Shown here one piece after another: positions 1-5,502 of a stretch of 6,456 nt of DNA (position 1 is the stretch's first letter; every line of letters begins with the position of its first letter). Origin of the DNA: Dehalococcoidia bacterium (GTDB lineage: Bacteria > Chloroflexota > Dehalococcoidia > Dehalococcoidales > JAUVZE01). The DNA is taken from assembly GCA_030602665.1 (NCBI GenBank), contig JAUVZE010000063.1, forward strand, positions 1 through 6,456. The letters run 5' to 3'. The position numbers were made by a program, and so were the translations under genes. A model generated the notes under the pieces. That model worked only from the letters and a program-made list of their open reading frames with translations, had not been told where the DNA came from and did not search any database.

Positions 1-416
1 GGCACACTGGCCAGCATAGAGGCATCAGCCTCCCGCTCCTGCCTCTTGAGGGCTTCCCAGTTATGCAGCACCTCATCAGCGCCGGCTACCTTGAGAGAAC
101 CAAAAACATGGGGATGGCGGCGGATTAGCTTTGAATTAATATTACTGATAATGTCTTTAAGCTCGAATTCACCGGCTTCGGCGGCCAGCTGGGCATGGAA
201 AACAACTTGCATCAATAGGTCACCCAGCTCAAGGCAAAGCCGGGGCCAGTCAGCCTCATCAATGGCCTCCAATACCTCGTAGCACTCCTCAAGCAGATTC
301 TCTCGCATAGAGGCGTGGGTTTGCTCTCTGTCCCAGGGACAGCCACCAGGAGCCCGCAACCTGGCGATAATATCTACCAATGTAGTAAACTGGCTCAGAT
401 TCTCCGGTAAAGACAA
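1..416 (-). CDS. mazG: MazG family nucleoside triphosphate pyrophosphohydrolase (C-terminus cut by window edge)
   Basis: The first 138 residues are visible; the rest lies beyond the left edge. MazG enzymes hydrolyse (d)NTPs to NMP and pyrophosphate in the cytoplasm, cleaning the nucleotide pool and, in E. coli, lowering ppGpp effects. The N-terminal all-alpha MazG fold is clear: LRAPGGCPWDREQTH at 20-34, the metal-binding EExxE at E43-E44-E47 followed by ExxD at E63-D66, and RRHPHVFG at 99-106, then NWEALKRQE near 119-127. The start is TTG at 416-414: an in-frame TGA lies a few codons upstream, and AAGGAGG (complement of 422-428) sits 5 bases before it. Full-length bacterial MazG is usually about 260 residues with two MazG domains, so roughly half is missing here because of the window, not because of a lesion. 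It follows fmt by 30 bases on the same strand, so co-transcription is likely. Confidence 0.93.
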   Translation of the reverse strand, partial: MSLPENLSQFTTLVDIIARLRAPGGCPWDREQTHASMRENLLEECYEVLEAIDEADWPRLCLELGDLLMQVVFHAQLAAEAGEFELKDIISNINSKLIRRHPHVFGSLKVAGADEVLHNWEALKRQEREADASMLASV

Positions 417-446
417 AGTAGCCTCCTTTTTCACACAAGTCTTGGG

Positions 447-1400
447 TTAGCTTAATGGTAATATTGCCCCGATGAACTCCCTCTGCCCCCGCAGAAACTC
501 GGCGGCAGAGATAGCTCGCTTCCCTTCCAGTTGAACCTTTACCACCCTTAAAATTTCGTCCCCGGTATGTATTCCAAATGCCGCCTTTGACTCTCCCATG
601 GCTGGACCTAAGGCCACTACCTGCCCGGCACCAAGGGTTGTTTCCCCAGGCATAGGTACTGCCTCAATAATCTTAAGCCGCCTTCCCTGCCACCAGGTAT
701 AACACCCTGGCCAGGGCTGGAAGGCACGCACCCGCCGCCAGATGTCTATGGCTGGCAGATGCCAGTCAATCTCACCTTCTTCCTTAGAGATTAAGCTGCA
801 GTAGGTGGCTTTGGTTTCATCCTGAGGTTGGGGATTAAGCTCACCCCTTACCCAGCGAACTAAAACATCCTGAAGCAACCAAGCTGCTATCAGGGACAGC
901 TTGGCGGTAAGCGAGCCGGCAGTATCTTGCCCCAAAACAGGAATCTGGGCTCGAGCCAATATAGGCCCCGTATCCAAACCCCGGTCCAACAGCATAAGGC
1001 TAACCCCAGTAAACTCATCACCAGCCAGGATAGCCGCTGCCACCGGTGAGGCACCCCGAAACCTAGGTAGCAGGGAGGGATGAATATTAATACACCCATA
1101 GCGGGGAATCTCTAAAACCGACGGCGGCAGAATCTGACCAAAGGCGGCCACCACGATAACATCGGGGTGAAACTCAGCTAGCTGCGTCACTACCTCAGCC
1201 TTCTTTAAACTGGGTAGCTGCATTACCGGCAGGTTCCAAGTCAGGGCTGCCCTTTTCACTGGAGGATAAGCCAGGGAACGCCCCCTGCCGGCTGGTTTAT
1301 CCGGCTGAGTATAGACGGCAACCACCTGATACTGATTAAGAATAAGATGTTCTAGAGGAAGAACAGCAAACTCAGAGGTGCCCATAAAAATAATTCGCAC
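447..1400 (-). CDS. fmt: Methionyl-tRNA formyltransferase
   Basis: This 317-residue protein transfers a formyl group from 10-formyl-tetrahydrofolate to Met-tRNA(fMet), giving the bacterial initiator tRNA. The length is normal for Fmt. The N-terminal formyltransferase domain opens with MRIIFMGTSEFAV (1-13) and carries the catalytic triad equivalents N105 and H107 (in CINIHPS) and D143 (in GLDTGPIL), plus the loop SLLPRFRGASP at 109-119. The C-terminal tRNA-binding domain covers about 200-310, with RAFQPWPG at 225-232. I start it at GTG 1400-1398 rather than the ATG ten codons upstream (1430), because the family's N-terminus begins exactly there and GGAGG lies 6 bases before the GTG. It is the first gene of a likely fmt-mazG unit and is divergent from dnaA. 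No peptide deformylase gene is seen beside it in the window, although fmt often neighbours one. Confidence 0.96.
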   Translation of the reverse strand: MRIIFMGTSEFAVLPLEHLILNQYQVVAVYTQPDKPAGRGRSLAYPPVKRAALTWNLPVMQLPSLKKAEVVTQLAEFHPDVIVVAAFGQILPPSVLEIPRYGCINIHPSLLPRFRGASPVAAAILAGDEFTGVSLMLLDRGLDTGPILARAQIPVLGQDTAGSLTAKLSLIAAWLLQDVLVRWVRGELNPQPQDETKATYCSLISKEEGEIDWHLPAIDIWRRVRAFQPWPGCYTWWQGRRLKIIEAVPMPGETTLGAGQVVALGPAMGESKAAFGIHTGDEILRVVKVQLEGKRAISAAEFLRGQREFIGAILPLS

Positions 1401-1457
1401 TTTAAGCCTCCGGCCACCAAATTCTAACATTAAAAAAATTTCTTAACAACCGAGCAC

Positions 1458-1487
1458 TTTATATCTATGAGGTAAATATTGGGTAAA
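1458..1487 (-). promoter_or_regulatory. Possible sigma70-type promoter for fmt-mazG
   Basis: Read on the minus strand, TTTACC (complement of 1482-1487) and TATAAA (complement of 1458-1463) are separated by 18 bases. The -10 matches five of six consensus positions and the -35 four of six. It would start a leader of about 50 bases before the fmt GTG. The surrounding DNA is AT-rich, so chance matches are possible. Confidence 0.4.
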
Positions 1488-1557
1488 AAAACAAGCTTCT
1501 AAGACCTTACAAGAGAAAACAGGGATTAAAAATGACCAGCAACTAACCTCAAAAACC

Positions 1558-1586
1558 TTGCCACTATACACTTTCGCTGATATTAT
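1558..1586 (+). promoter_or_regulatory. Sigma70-type promoter for dnaA
   Basis: TTGCCA (1558-1563) and TATTAT (1581-1586) are separated by exactly 17 bases; each box matches five of six consensus positions. Transcription would start near 1593, leaving a leader of about 97 bases before the dnaA TTG. The spacer contains CTATACACT (1564-1572), which agrees with the DnaA-box pattern TTATNCACA at seven of nine positions, so autoregulation by DnaA is conceivable but unproven. The rest of the 289-base divergent region holds only small inverted repeats such as GACTC-N8-GAGTC (1629-1646) in the dnaA leader. Confidence 0.6.
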
Positions 1587-1689
1587 GGGTGCTGTCACTT
1601 GTAATCTTCTTCCCCCCAGGCCACCCCTGACTCAAGTAAACGAGTCCAAAGTTAAGGTGTAAAGCAACTCAAACAAAAGGGGGTAATTC

Positions 1690-3051
1690 TTGGAAGCCAG
1701 GTCTGCGCAAGAAATCTGGGAAGCTGCCTTGGGTGAGTTACAACTCCAAGTCAGCAAGCCAAACTACAAGACCTGGCTGAAAAAAACAGTCGGCCTAAGT
1801 TTTCAGGATGACCAGTTTGCGGTTGGCGTTCCCAATACCTTTATCGCTGAATATTTAGACCAAAACCAACGCTCTTTAATTGAAAAAACACTCATTGGCA
1901 TTACCCGCTGCAACATTAATGTCCTTTTCCAAGTAGATGGTAGGTATCAAAATTCACTCGGCAGCTCCAGTGCCCGAGAGGAAACCATTACTGCCAGACA
2001 AGCTAGCCTCCCCAGATTCAACCCCAAATATACCTTTAATTCCTTCGTGGTGGGTAACAGTAACCGCTTAGCCTATGCCGCTGCCCTTGCGGTTGCTGAA
2101 AACCCCGGATACAGCTATAACCCACTATTTATATGGGGTGGAGTGGGGTTAGGTAAGACGCATTTACTACATGCCATTGGGTATGTGGCTCAAGCCAGCC
2201 ATATTCAGGTACTCTATGTTAGCGCTGAGCGATTTACTAACGAGTTCATCACGGCTATTCGTGAGAGGAAAACCGAGGAATTCCGCAATAAGTATAGAAG
2301 CGTTGATATGCTGCTCATTGATGACATCCACTTTATTAGCGGCAAGGAACAGACTGAGGAAAGTTTTTTCCATACTTTTGATGAACTCCATAATGCTAAT
2401 CGGCAGATAGTTATTACCTGCTGCTGCCCCCCGAAGGCTATGTACCTATTGCCGGACCGATTACGCTCCCGCTTTGAGTGGGGCCTGGTGGCTGATATTC
2501 AACCACCTGACCCTGAAACCCGCCTGGCTATCTTGCAGGCTAAAGCCGAACAGAAGGGAACGGAAATTTCATTAGATGTGCTGGAATTTATTTCTCAGCA
2601 GGTTCAACAAAACATCAGGGAGCTGGAAGGTGCCTTAAACCGAGTTATTGCTTACGCCAAGCTGGTTAGAGCTTCACCTACCCCAGAGATAGCCGCTCTT
2701 GCCCTTGAGGATATAGCCAGTAAGCAGCCTAAAACTGCTTCCATCACGCCTGACCTAGTGCTGGAAGCGGTAGCTAGTAGCTTCCAGTTAATGCCGCTAG
2801 ACCTGAAAGGTCGGAAGAAGGATAAGGAAACTGCTCTAGCCCGACAGGTAGCGATGTATCTTATTAGGCAGGCAACCAATTGCTCATTGGTACAGACTGG
2901 CCAAGCACTGGGGGGCAAGAATCCATCAACAGTAAGCCACGCTTGTGAAAAAATAGCCAGTGGTTTTGACACCAGCCCCTATTTAAGGCGTAAAATCTTG
3001 GATATTGAACAGAAAATGTACCCTAACGGAAAGGACAGGACTTACCAATAA
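1690..3051 (+). CDS. dnaA: Chromosomal replication initiator protein DnaA, with divergent sensor 1 and DNA-recognition motifs
   Basis: This 453-residue AAA+ ATPase binds DnaA boxes at the origin, opens the duplex and recruits the helicase. Length is normal. Domain I is at about 5-80, a short linker at about 85-108, domain III at about 109-325 and the DNA-binding domain IV at about 350-450. Seen motifs: NPKYTFNSFVVG (111-122), Walker A GGVGLGKTH (150-158), Walker B LLIDDIHFI (208-216), arginine-finger region DRLRSRFEWGL (256-266) and NIRELEGALNR (308-318). Two parts are odd: the sensor 1 stretch reads ITCCCPPKAM (242-251) where the family has a form like TSDRPP, and the signature helix reads GGKNPSTVSHACEKI (408-422) where GGRDHTTV.HA is usual. 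The TTG start is supported by AAGGGGG (1677-1683) with 6 bases spacing. No frame damage is seen, so it is probably functional; whether it is the cell's main DnaA or a paralogue cannot be told here. Confidence 0.95.
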   Translation: MEARSAQEIWEAALGELQLQVSKPNYKTWLKKTVGLSFQDDQFAVGVPNTFIAEYLDQNQRSLIEKTLIGITRCNINVLFQVDGRYQNSLGSSSAREETITARQASLPRFNPKYTFNSFVVGNSNRLAYAAALAVAENPGYSYNPLFIWGGVGLGKTHLLHAIGYVAQASHIQVLYVSAERFTNEFITAIRERKTEEFRNKYRSVDMLLIDDIHFISGKEQTEESFFHTFDELHNANRQIVITCCCPPKAMYLLPDRLRSRFEWGLVADIQPPDPETRLAILQAKAEQKGTEISLDVLEFISQQVQQNIRELEGALNRVIAYAKLVRASPTPEIAALALEDIASKQPKTASITPDLVLEAVASSFQLMPLDLKGRKKDKETALARQVAMYLIRQATNCSLVQTGQALGGKNPSTVSHACEKIASGFDTSPYLRRKILDIEQKMYPNGKDRTYQ

Positions 3052-3067
3052 CCTTCTATTTTTCTAA

Positions 3068-3084
3068 TTACCTTTCGGTAAATT
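3068..3084 (+). terminator. Weak hairpin after dnaA, possible terminator
   Basis: TTACC (3068-3072) and GGTAA (3077-3081) can form a 5-bp stem with a TTTC loop, followed by a short AT-rich stretch. It lies 16 bases after the dnaA stop. The stem is short and there is no real T-run, so this is only a weak candidate; no better terminator is seen before obgE. Confidence 0.2.
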
Positions 3085-3229
3085 TAATCACCTAAAAGCT
3101 AGCATTTTGTATAACTGACCCTTTGTTTTTAACAACTCCCAGAATCTTTTGATAACTTTAAACCGGGTTAGCTTGGATTTTACCCCAAATTTGACCCTGC
3201 CCCAGCATAGCATTCTACCAATGTCCCGC

Positions 3230-3296
3230 GTTATAATTATAACTGTTATTGTTATTTAACAGATATATGAGATAACATATAGAACAATTATAATAA
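3230..3296. other. AT-rich palindromic patch between dnaA and obgE; candidate origin unwinding region
   Basis: Of 67 bases only 11 are G or C, far below the surrounding sequence. It opens with the perfect 14-base palindrome GTTATAATTATAAC (3230-3243), followed by TGTTA-N8-TAACA (3244-3261) and several GTTAT/ATAAC units. The patch lies downstream of dnaA, where many bacterial origins have their unwinding element, and the plus-strand G/C bias appears to switch from C-rich or neutral to G-rich around it. Canonical TTATCCACA boxes were not found in 3052-3338. An alternative reading is simply an AT-rich promoter region for obgE. The rest of 3052-3229 shows no gene. Confidence 0.35.
3289..3294 (+). 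promoter_or_regulatory. Possible -10 element for the obgE-nadD operon
   Basis: TATAAT is a perfect -10 hexamer, about 45 bases before the obgE ATG. No convincing -35 box lies 16-19 bases upstream (the sequence there reads like TATGAG), so the promoter would need an activator or another feature. A second TATAAT at 3232-3237, inside the palindrome, is an alternative. Confidence 0.35.
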
Positions 3297-3338
3297 GCAG
3301 ACTTTTTGATAGGGAACTTGACATGGGATGGTGAGTAG

Positions 3339-4604
3339 ATGTTTGACCGAGTGGAGATAGTGGTAAAGGCGGGTGATGGGGGAGATGGAATAGTAAGCTT
3401 CCGGCGGGAGAAGTTCGTTCCCTTTGGGGGTCCTGATGGAGGTGATGGAGGTGATGGGGGGGATGTGATTATTGTGGCTGATGCGGCGGTTACCAGCCTA
3501 CGTGGATTTAAACAGAAGAGATTTTATCGAGCAGCTGACGGCAAGGATGGCAAGGGTAAGCGGCAGCATGGTAAGAAGGGGGAAGACTTGGTCTTAACAG
3601 TACCGGTAGGGACTATGGTTTTAAGTAAACTGCAAATCGGTAGTGATGCCCTCATTGCTGATTTGGAGGAGCCTGGGCAACAGGCAGTGGTGGCTAAGGG
3701 GGGTGAAGGAGGGTTGGGTAATATTCACTTTGCTTCGTCAACTAATCAAGCCCCTCAGATTGCTCAGAAGGGGGAGGGTGGGGAGGAAACTTCCATAATA
3801 TTGGAATTAAGGCTTATTGCCGATGTTGGCATTATTGGTTATCCCAATGTAGGTAAGTCAACCTTGCTGGCAACGGTTTCAGCCGCCAAACCCAAAATAG
3901 CTAGTTATCCCTTCACTACCCGTGAGCCCATTCTGGGGGTGACTGAAGTAGGGCCAGAAAGCTTGGTTTTGGCTGAAATTCCAGGACTAATTGATGGTGC
4001 TCACCTTGGGCGGGGGCTGGGGCACGATTTTCTGCGTCATATTGTGCGTACCAAAATACTTATTCACCTGATAGATGGTGGCTCAACGTCTCCGGTGGAG
4101 GATATGATACGGGTAAATGCTGAGCTGAGCCTATTTGATTCGGCTCTGGCACAAAAACCGCAGCTGGTGGCGGTGAATAAGATTGATTTACCCCCGGTGC
4201 GGGCACGGCTAACTAAGATAAAGGATGCGTTTTCCAGTGTTGGAACTACTGTCTGTTTTATATCGGCAGCAACGGGAGAGGGTGTTACTGAATTTATGGC
4301 GGAAACGGCGAAGCTGCTGAAGCAGGTTACTGCTGTGAAAGGAGCTGGTAAGAAGGTTGTGAAGAAGGTTTTTCGTCCCCAGCCTCGGGGTGTTGACACC
4401 AGTGTGCGTAGGGATGGAGATACCTTTGTGGTGGTGGCACCCGGACTGGAGCGTATAATGACCAGGCTGGGCGCAACTAGTCCTGATGTACGCCGGCAGC
4501 TCAAAAGACAACTGGCTAGGCTGGGGGTCAGCAAGAGCTTAGAGAAGGCTGGGATTAAGCCCGGTGATAGAGTTCGCTGTGGAGATTTGGAATGGGAGTG
4601 GTAA
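3339..4604 (+). CDS. obgE: Obg family GTPase (ObgE/CgtA)
   Basis: This 421-residue GTPase binds the 50S ribosomal subunit late in its assembly and links growth to (p)ppGpp and stress. Three domains are seen. The glycine-rich Obg fold (1-158) has the typical opening MFDRVEIVVKAGDGGDG and the GGDGGDGGD run. The G domain (about 160-330) has G1 GYPNVGKST (167-175), switch I SYPFTTREP (189-197), G3 EIPGLIDGAH (213-222), G4 NKID (280-283) and G5 SAA (309-311). The C-terminal OCT domain (about 345-421) ends in GDRVRCGDLEWEW. The G3 acidic residue is Glu213 where Asp is the common residue (DxPG); this is a conservative change. The Shine-Dalgarno site is weak (GGTGAG at 3330-3335, or GGGA at 3325-3328). 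nadD follows after 4 bases. The coding strand is strongly G-rich, partly because of the glycine codons. Confidence 0.97.
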   Translation: MFDRVEIVVKAGDGGDGIVSFRREKFVPFGGPDGGDGGDGGDVIIVADAAVTSLRGFKQKRFYRAADGKDGKGKRQHGKKGEDLVLTVPVGTMVLSKLQIGSDALIADLEEPGQQAVVAKGGEGGLGNIHFASSTNQAPQIAQKGEGGEETSIILELRLIADVGIIGYPNVGKSTLLATVSAAKPKIASYPFTTREPILGVTEVGPESLVLAEIPGLIDGAHLGRGLGHDFLRHIVRTKILIHLIDGGSTSPVEDMIRVNAELSLFDSALAQKPQLVAVNKIDLPPVRARLTKIKDAFSSVGTTVCFISAATGEGVTEFMAETAKLLKQVTAVKGAGKKVVKKVFRPQPRGVDTSVRRDGDTFVVVAPGLERIMTRLGATSPDVRRQLKRQLARLGVSKSLEKAGIKPGDRVRCGDLEWEW

Positions 4605-4608
4605 TAGA

Positions 4609-5214
4609 ATGAATATCGGGGTGCTCGGGGGGACTTTTGACCCGATTCATATGGGGCATCTCATTATAGCTGAGGAAACAAGAGCCCGACTAAATTTGGC
4701 TGAGGTTCTTTTTGTGCCTGCAGGCCAGCCGTGGCTAAAGGCGAATAACCTTATCTCACCTGCCGAGCACCGTGTCCAGATGGTGCGCCTGGCTACTGCC
4801 GGTGAACCTTACTTCAAACTGTCTACTATGGAGATAGAGCGGGCTGGTCCCTCCTATACGGCGGACACTATTGCTGAGCTTAAGGGTCAAATCGGGGCTG
4901 GGGATAAGCTATTTTTCATTTTGGGTTGGGATAATTTGATGCAGTTGCCACAGTGGCATGAGCCATCCCGGCTGGTTAGAATGTGCCGCTTGGTGCCCGT
5001 CCCTAGAGTCGGCTACCCATCTCCTGACTTTAACTCTCTGGAAGCGGCTATCCCCGGCTTATCTCAGAGTATTATCATGCTTGATACGCCGCAGATAGAG
5101 ATTAGTTCCTCAGAAATTAGAGACCGGGTTGTCCGGGGCTTGTCCATTCACCACCTCGTCCCCGAGACAGTAGAGAGGTATATTAAGCAGCACAAACTAT
5201 ATCTTACCCCATAA
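4609..5214 (+). CDS. nadD: Nicotinate-nucleotide adenylyltransferase
   Basis: This 201-residue enzyme joins ATP and nicotinic acid mononucleotide to make deamido-NAD, the step before NAD synthetase, in the cytoplasm. The length is normal. The nucleotidyltransferase motif GGTFDPIHMGHL (7-18) contains the H14xGH17 pair, and ISSSEIR (165-171) matches the second ATP-binding motif (ISSTxIR). FFILGWDNLMQLPQWHE (102-118) corresponds to the substrate-contacting region of NadD, and the ending VPETVERYIKQHKLY is typical. The start at ATG 4609 is preferred to the in-frame ATG 15 codons upstream, which lies inside obgE, because MNIGVLGGTFDP is the family N-terminus; GGGAG (4594-4598), inside the end of obgE, serves as the ribosome site. 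Translational coupling to obgE is likely, and obgE-nadD is a common bacterial pairing. Confidence 0.96.
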   Translation: MNIGVLGGTFDPIHMGHLIIAEETRARLNLAEVLFVPAGQPWLKANNLISPAEHRVQMVRLATAGEPYFKLSTMEIERAGPSYTADTIAELKGQIGAGDKLFFILGWDNLMQLPQWHEPSRLVRMCRLVPVPRVGYPSPDFNSLEAAIPGLSQSIIMLDTPQIEISSSEIRDRVVRGLSIHHLVPETVERYIKQHKLYLTP

Positions 5215-5232
5215 TTGGGGTGGGTATTCCCA
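5206..5232 (+). repeat. Overlapping small inverted repeats across the nadD stop codon
   Basis: ACCCCA-TAAT-TGGGGT (5206-5221) is a 6-bp stem with the nadD TAA in its loop. The adjoining TGGG-TATT-CCCA (5221-5232) forms a second small stem, and GGGG (5217-5220) can also pair with CCCC (5240-5243). No T-run follows, so this is not a standard intrinsic terminator; it may protect or delimit the 3' end of the obgE-nadD mRNA. Confidence 0.4.
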
Positions 5233-5250
5233 GAAAAGTCCCCGAATAGT

Positions 5251-5276
5251 AAGGTAAAGTTAAGATTAGTTACCTT
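5251..5276. promoter_or_regulatory. Inverted repeat overlapping the -35 box, candidate operator
   Basis: AAGGTAA (5251-5257) and TTACCTT (5270-5276) are exact reverse complements separated by 12 bases, and the right arm overlaps the first two bases of the TTGACA box. Arm length and position fit a dimeric repressor or activator site. The regulator is not identifiable from this window. Confidence 0.4.
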
Positions 5277-5303
5277 GACAGTCGCCATTTGGCGAAGTAT
5301 TCT
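5275..5303 (+). promoter_or_regulatory. Sigma70-type promoter with an inverted repeat in its spacer
   Basis: A perfect -35 box TTGACA (5275-5280) is followed after exactly 17 bases by TATTCT (5298-5303), which matches the -10 consensus at four of six positions. The spacer contains CGCCA-TT-TGGCG (5283-5294), a compact palindrome placed where a bound protein would block RNA polymerase. Transcription would begin near 5310. It would drive either a short RNA ending at the terminator at 5360-5410 or, by read-through, the TRAP gene at 5503. Confidence 0.55.
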
Positions 5304-5309
5304 GTGGTT

Positions 5310-5410
5310 GTAGGGGTGCGTTGTGTGGTGGGCTAATAACATAACTTATTGCTTATCGTAAAGGGCTTAGAAGACCACTACGGTGGTGCGTACCTCTAAG
5401 CCCTTTTTAA
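5310..5410 (+). ncRNA. Candidate leader RNA or small RNA before the TRAP gene
   Basis: About 100 bases lie between the predicted transcription start and the end of the terminator T-run. The sequence matches no RNA family I recognise. GTAGGGGT (5310-5317) can pair with ACCACTAC (5374-5381) at seven of eight positions, which would compete with the inner hairpin of the terminator, so an attenuation switch is possible. It could equally be an independent small RNA, or an untranslated stretch of no function. Confidence 0.3.
5360..5410 (+). terminator. Strong compound intrinsic terminator
   Basis: AAAGGGCTTAGA (5360-5371) pairs perfectly with TCTAAGCCCTTT (5395-5406), a 12-bp stem followed by a T-rich tail. 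Inside its loop a second hairpin, ACCAC-TACG-GTGGT (5374-5387), closes on C(UACG)G, one of the exceptionally stable UNCG-type tetraloops. It may end obgE-nadD transcripts, the short RNA starting near 5310, or act as an attenuator for the TRAP gene, since I see no good promoter between it and 5503. Confidence 0.85.
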
Positions 5411-5438
5411 TTTTGATTGACTAAAGGAGGTGGTGCCT

Positions 5439-5456
5439 ATGGAGCAATACCAGTGA
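5439..5456 (+). CDS. Five-codon mini-ORF (MEQYQ) with a very strong ribosome site
   Basis: AAAGGAGGTGGT (5423-5434) is close to the full complement of the 16S rRNA tail and sits about 4-8 bases before ATG 5439, but the frame closes after five codons at TGA 5454-5456. The dctP-type gene starts 46 bases later with its own AAGGAG. It may be a leader peptide that aids or controls translation, a ribosome standby site, or the remnant of a lost gene. No regulatory codon run (repeated amino acid) is present. Confidence 0.3.
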   Translation: MEQYQ

Positions 5457-5474
5457 ATAGTTAGTCCCAAATCC

Positions 5475-5489
5475 CTAAAAATCTTTTAG
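5475..5489 (+). repeat. Small AT-rich inverted repeat next to the TRAP gene ribosome site
   Basis: CTAAAA-ATC-TTTTAG can form a 6-bp, mostly A-U stem ending one base before the AAAGGAG of the TRAP gene. It is weak and may have no role. Confidence 0.25.
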
Positions 5490-5502
5490 AAAGGAGTAAG
5501 AA

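Noticed and set aside
46..282. Open plus-strand frame of 78 codons
   Set aside because: It lies antisense to a clear MazG reading frame, has low-complexity serine-rich content and no family resemblance.
1443..1450. TTAACAAC shared with 3129-3136 in the other dnaA flank
   Set aside because: An 8-base match between two AT-rich regions is expected by chance; no third copy with regular spacing was found.
2652..2972. Minus-strand frame of 106 codons antisense to dnaA
   Set aside because: It mirrors DnaA domains III-IV and shows no domain of its own.
3147..3155. TTATCAAAA on the minus strand as a DnaA box
   Set aside because: Only 7 of 9 positions match TTATCCACA, and it misses the CAC core; it stands alone.
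3318..3323. Perfect TTGACA hexamer just before obgE
   Set aside because: It is only 15 bases before the start codon, and no -10 box follows at a proper distance.
3435..3461. Tandem 9-base repeat GATGGAGGT, about three units
   Set aside because: It encodes the GGDGGDGGD run that is normal for the Obg fold.
4064..4534. Long minus-strand frame of 156 codons antisense to obgE
   Set aside because: The plus strand encodes the conserved Obg G and OCT domains here; the antisense frame has no recognisable motif and follows from codon bias.
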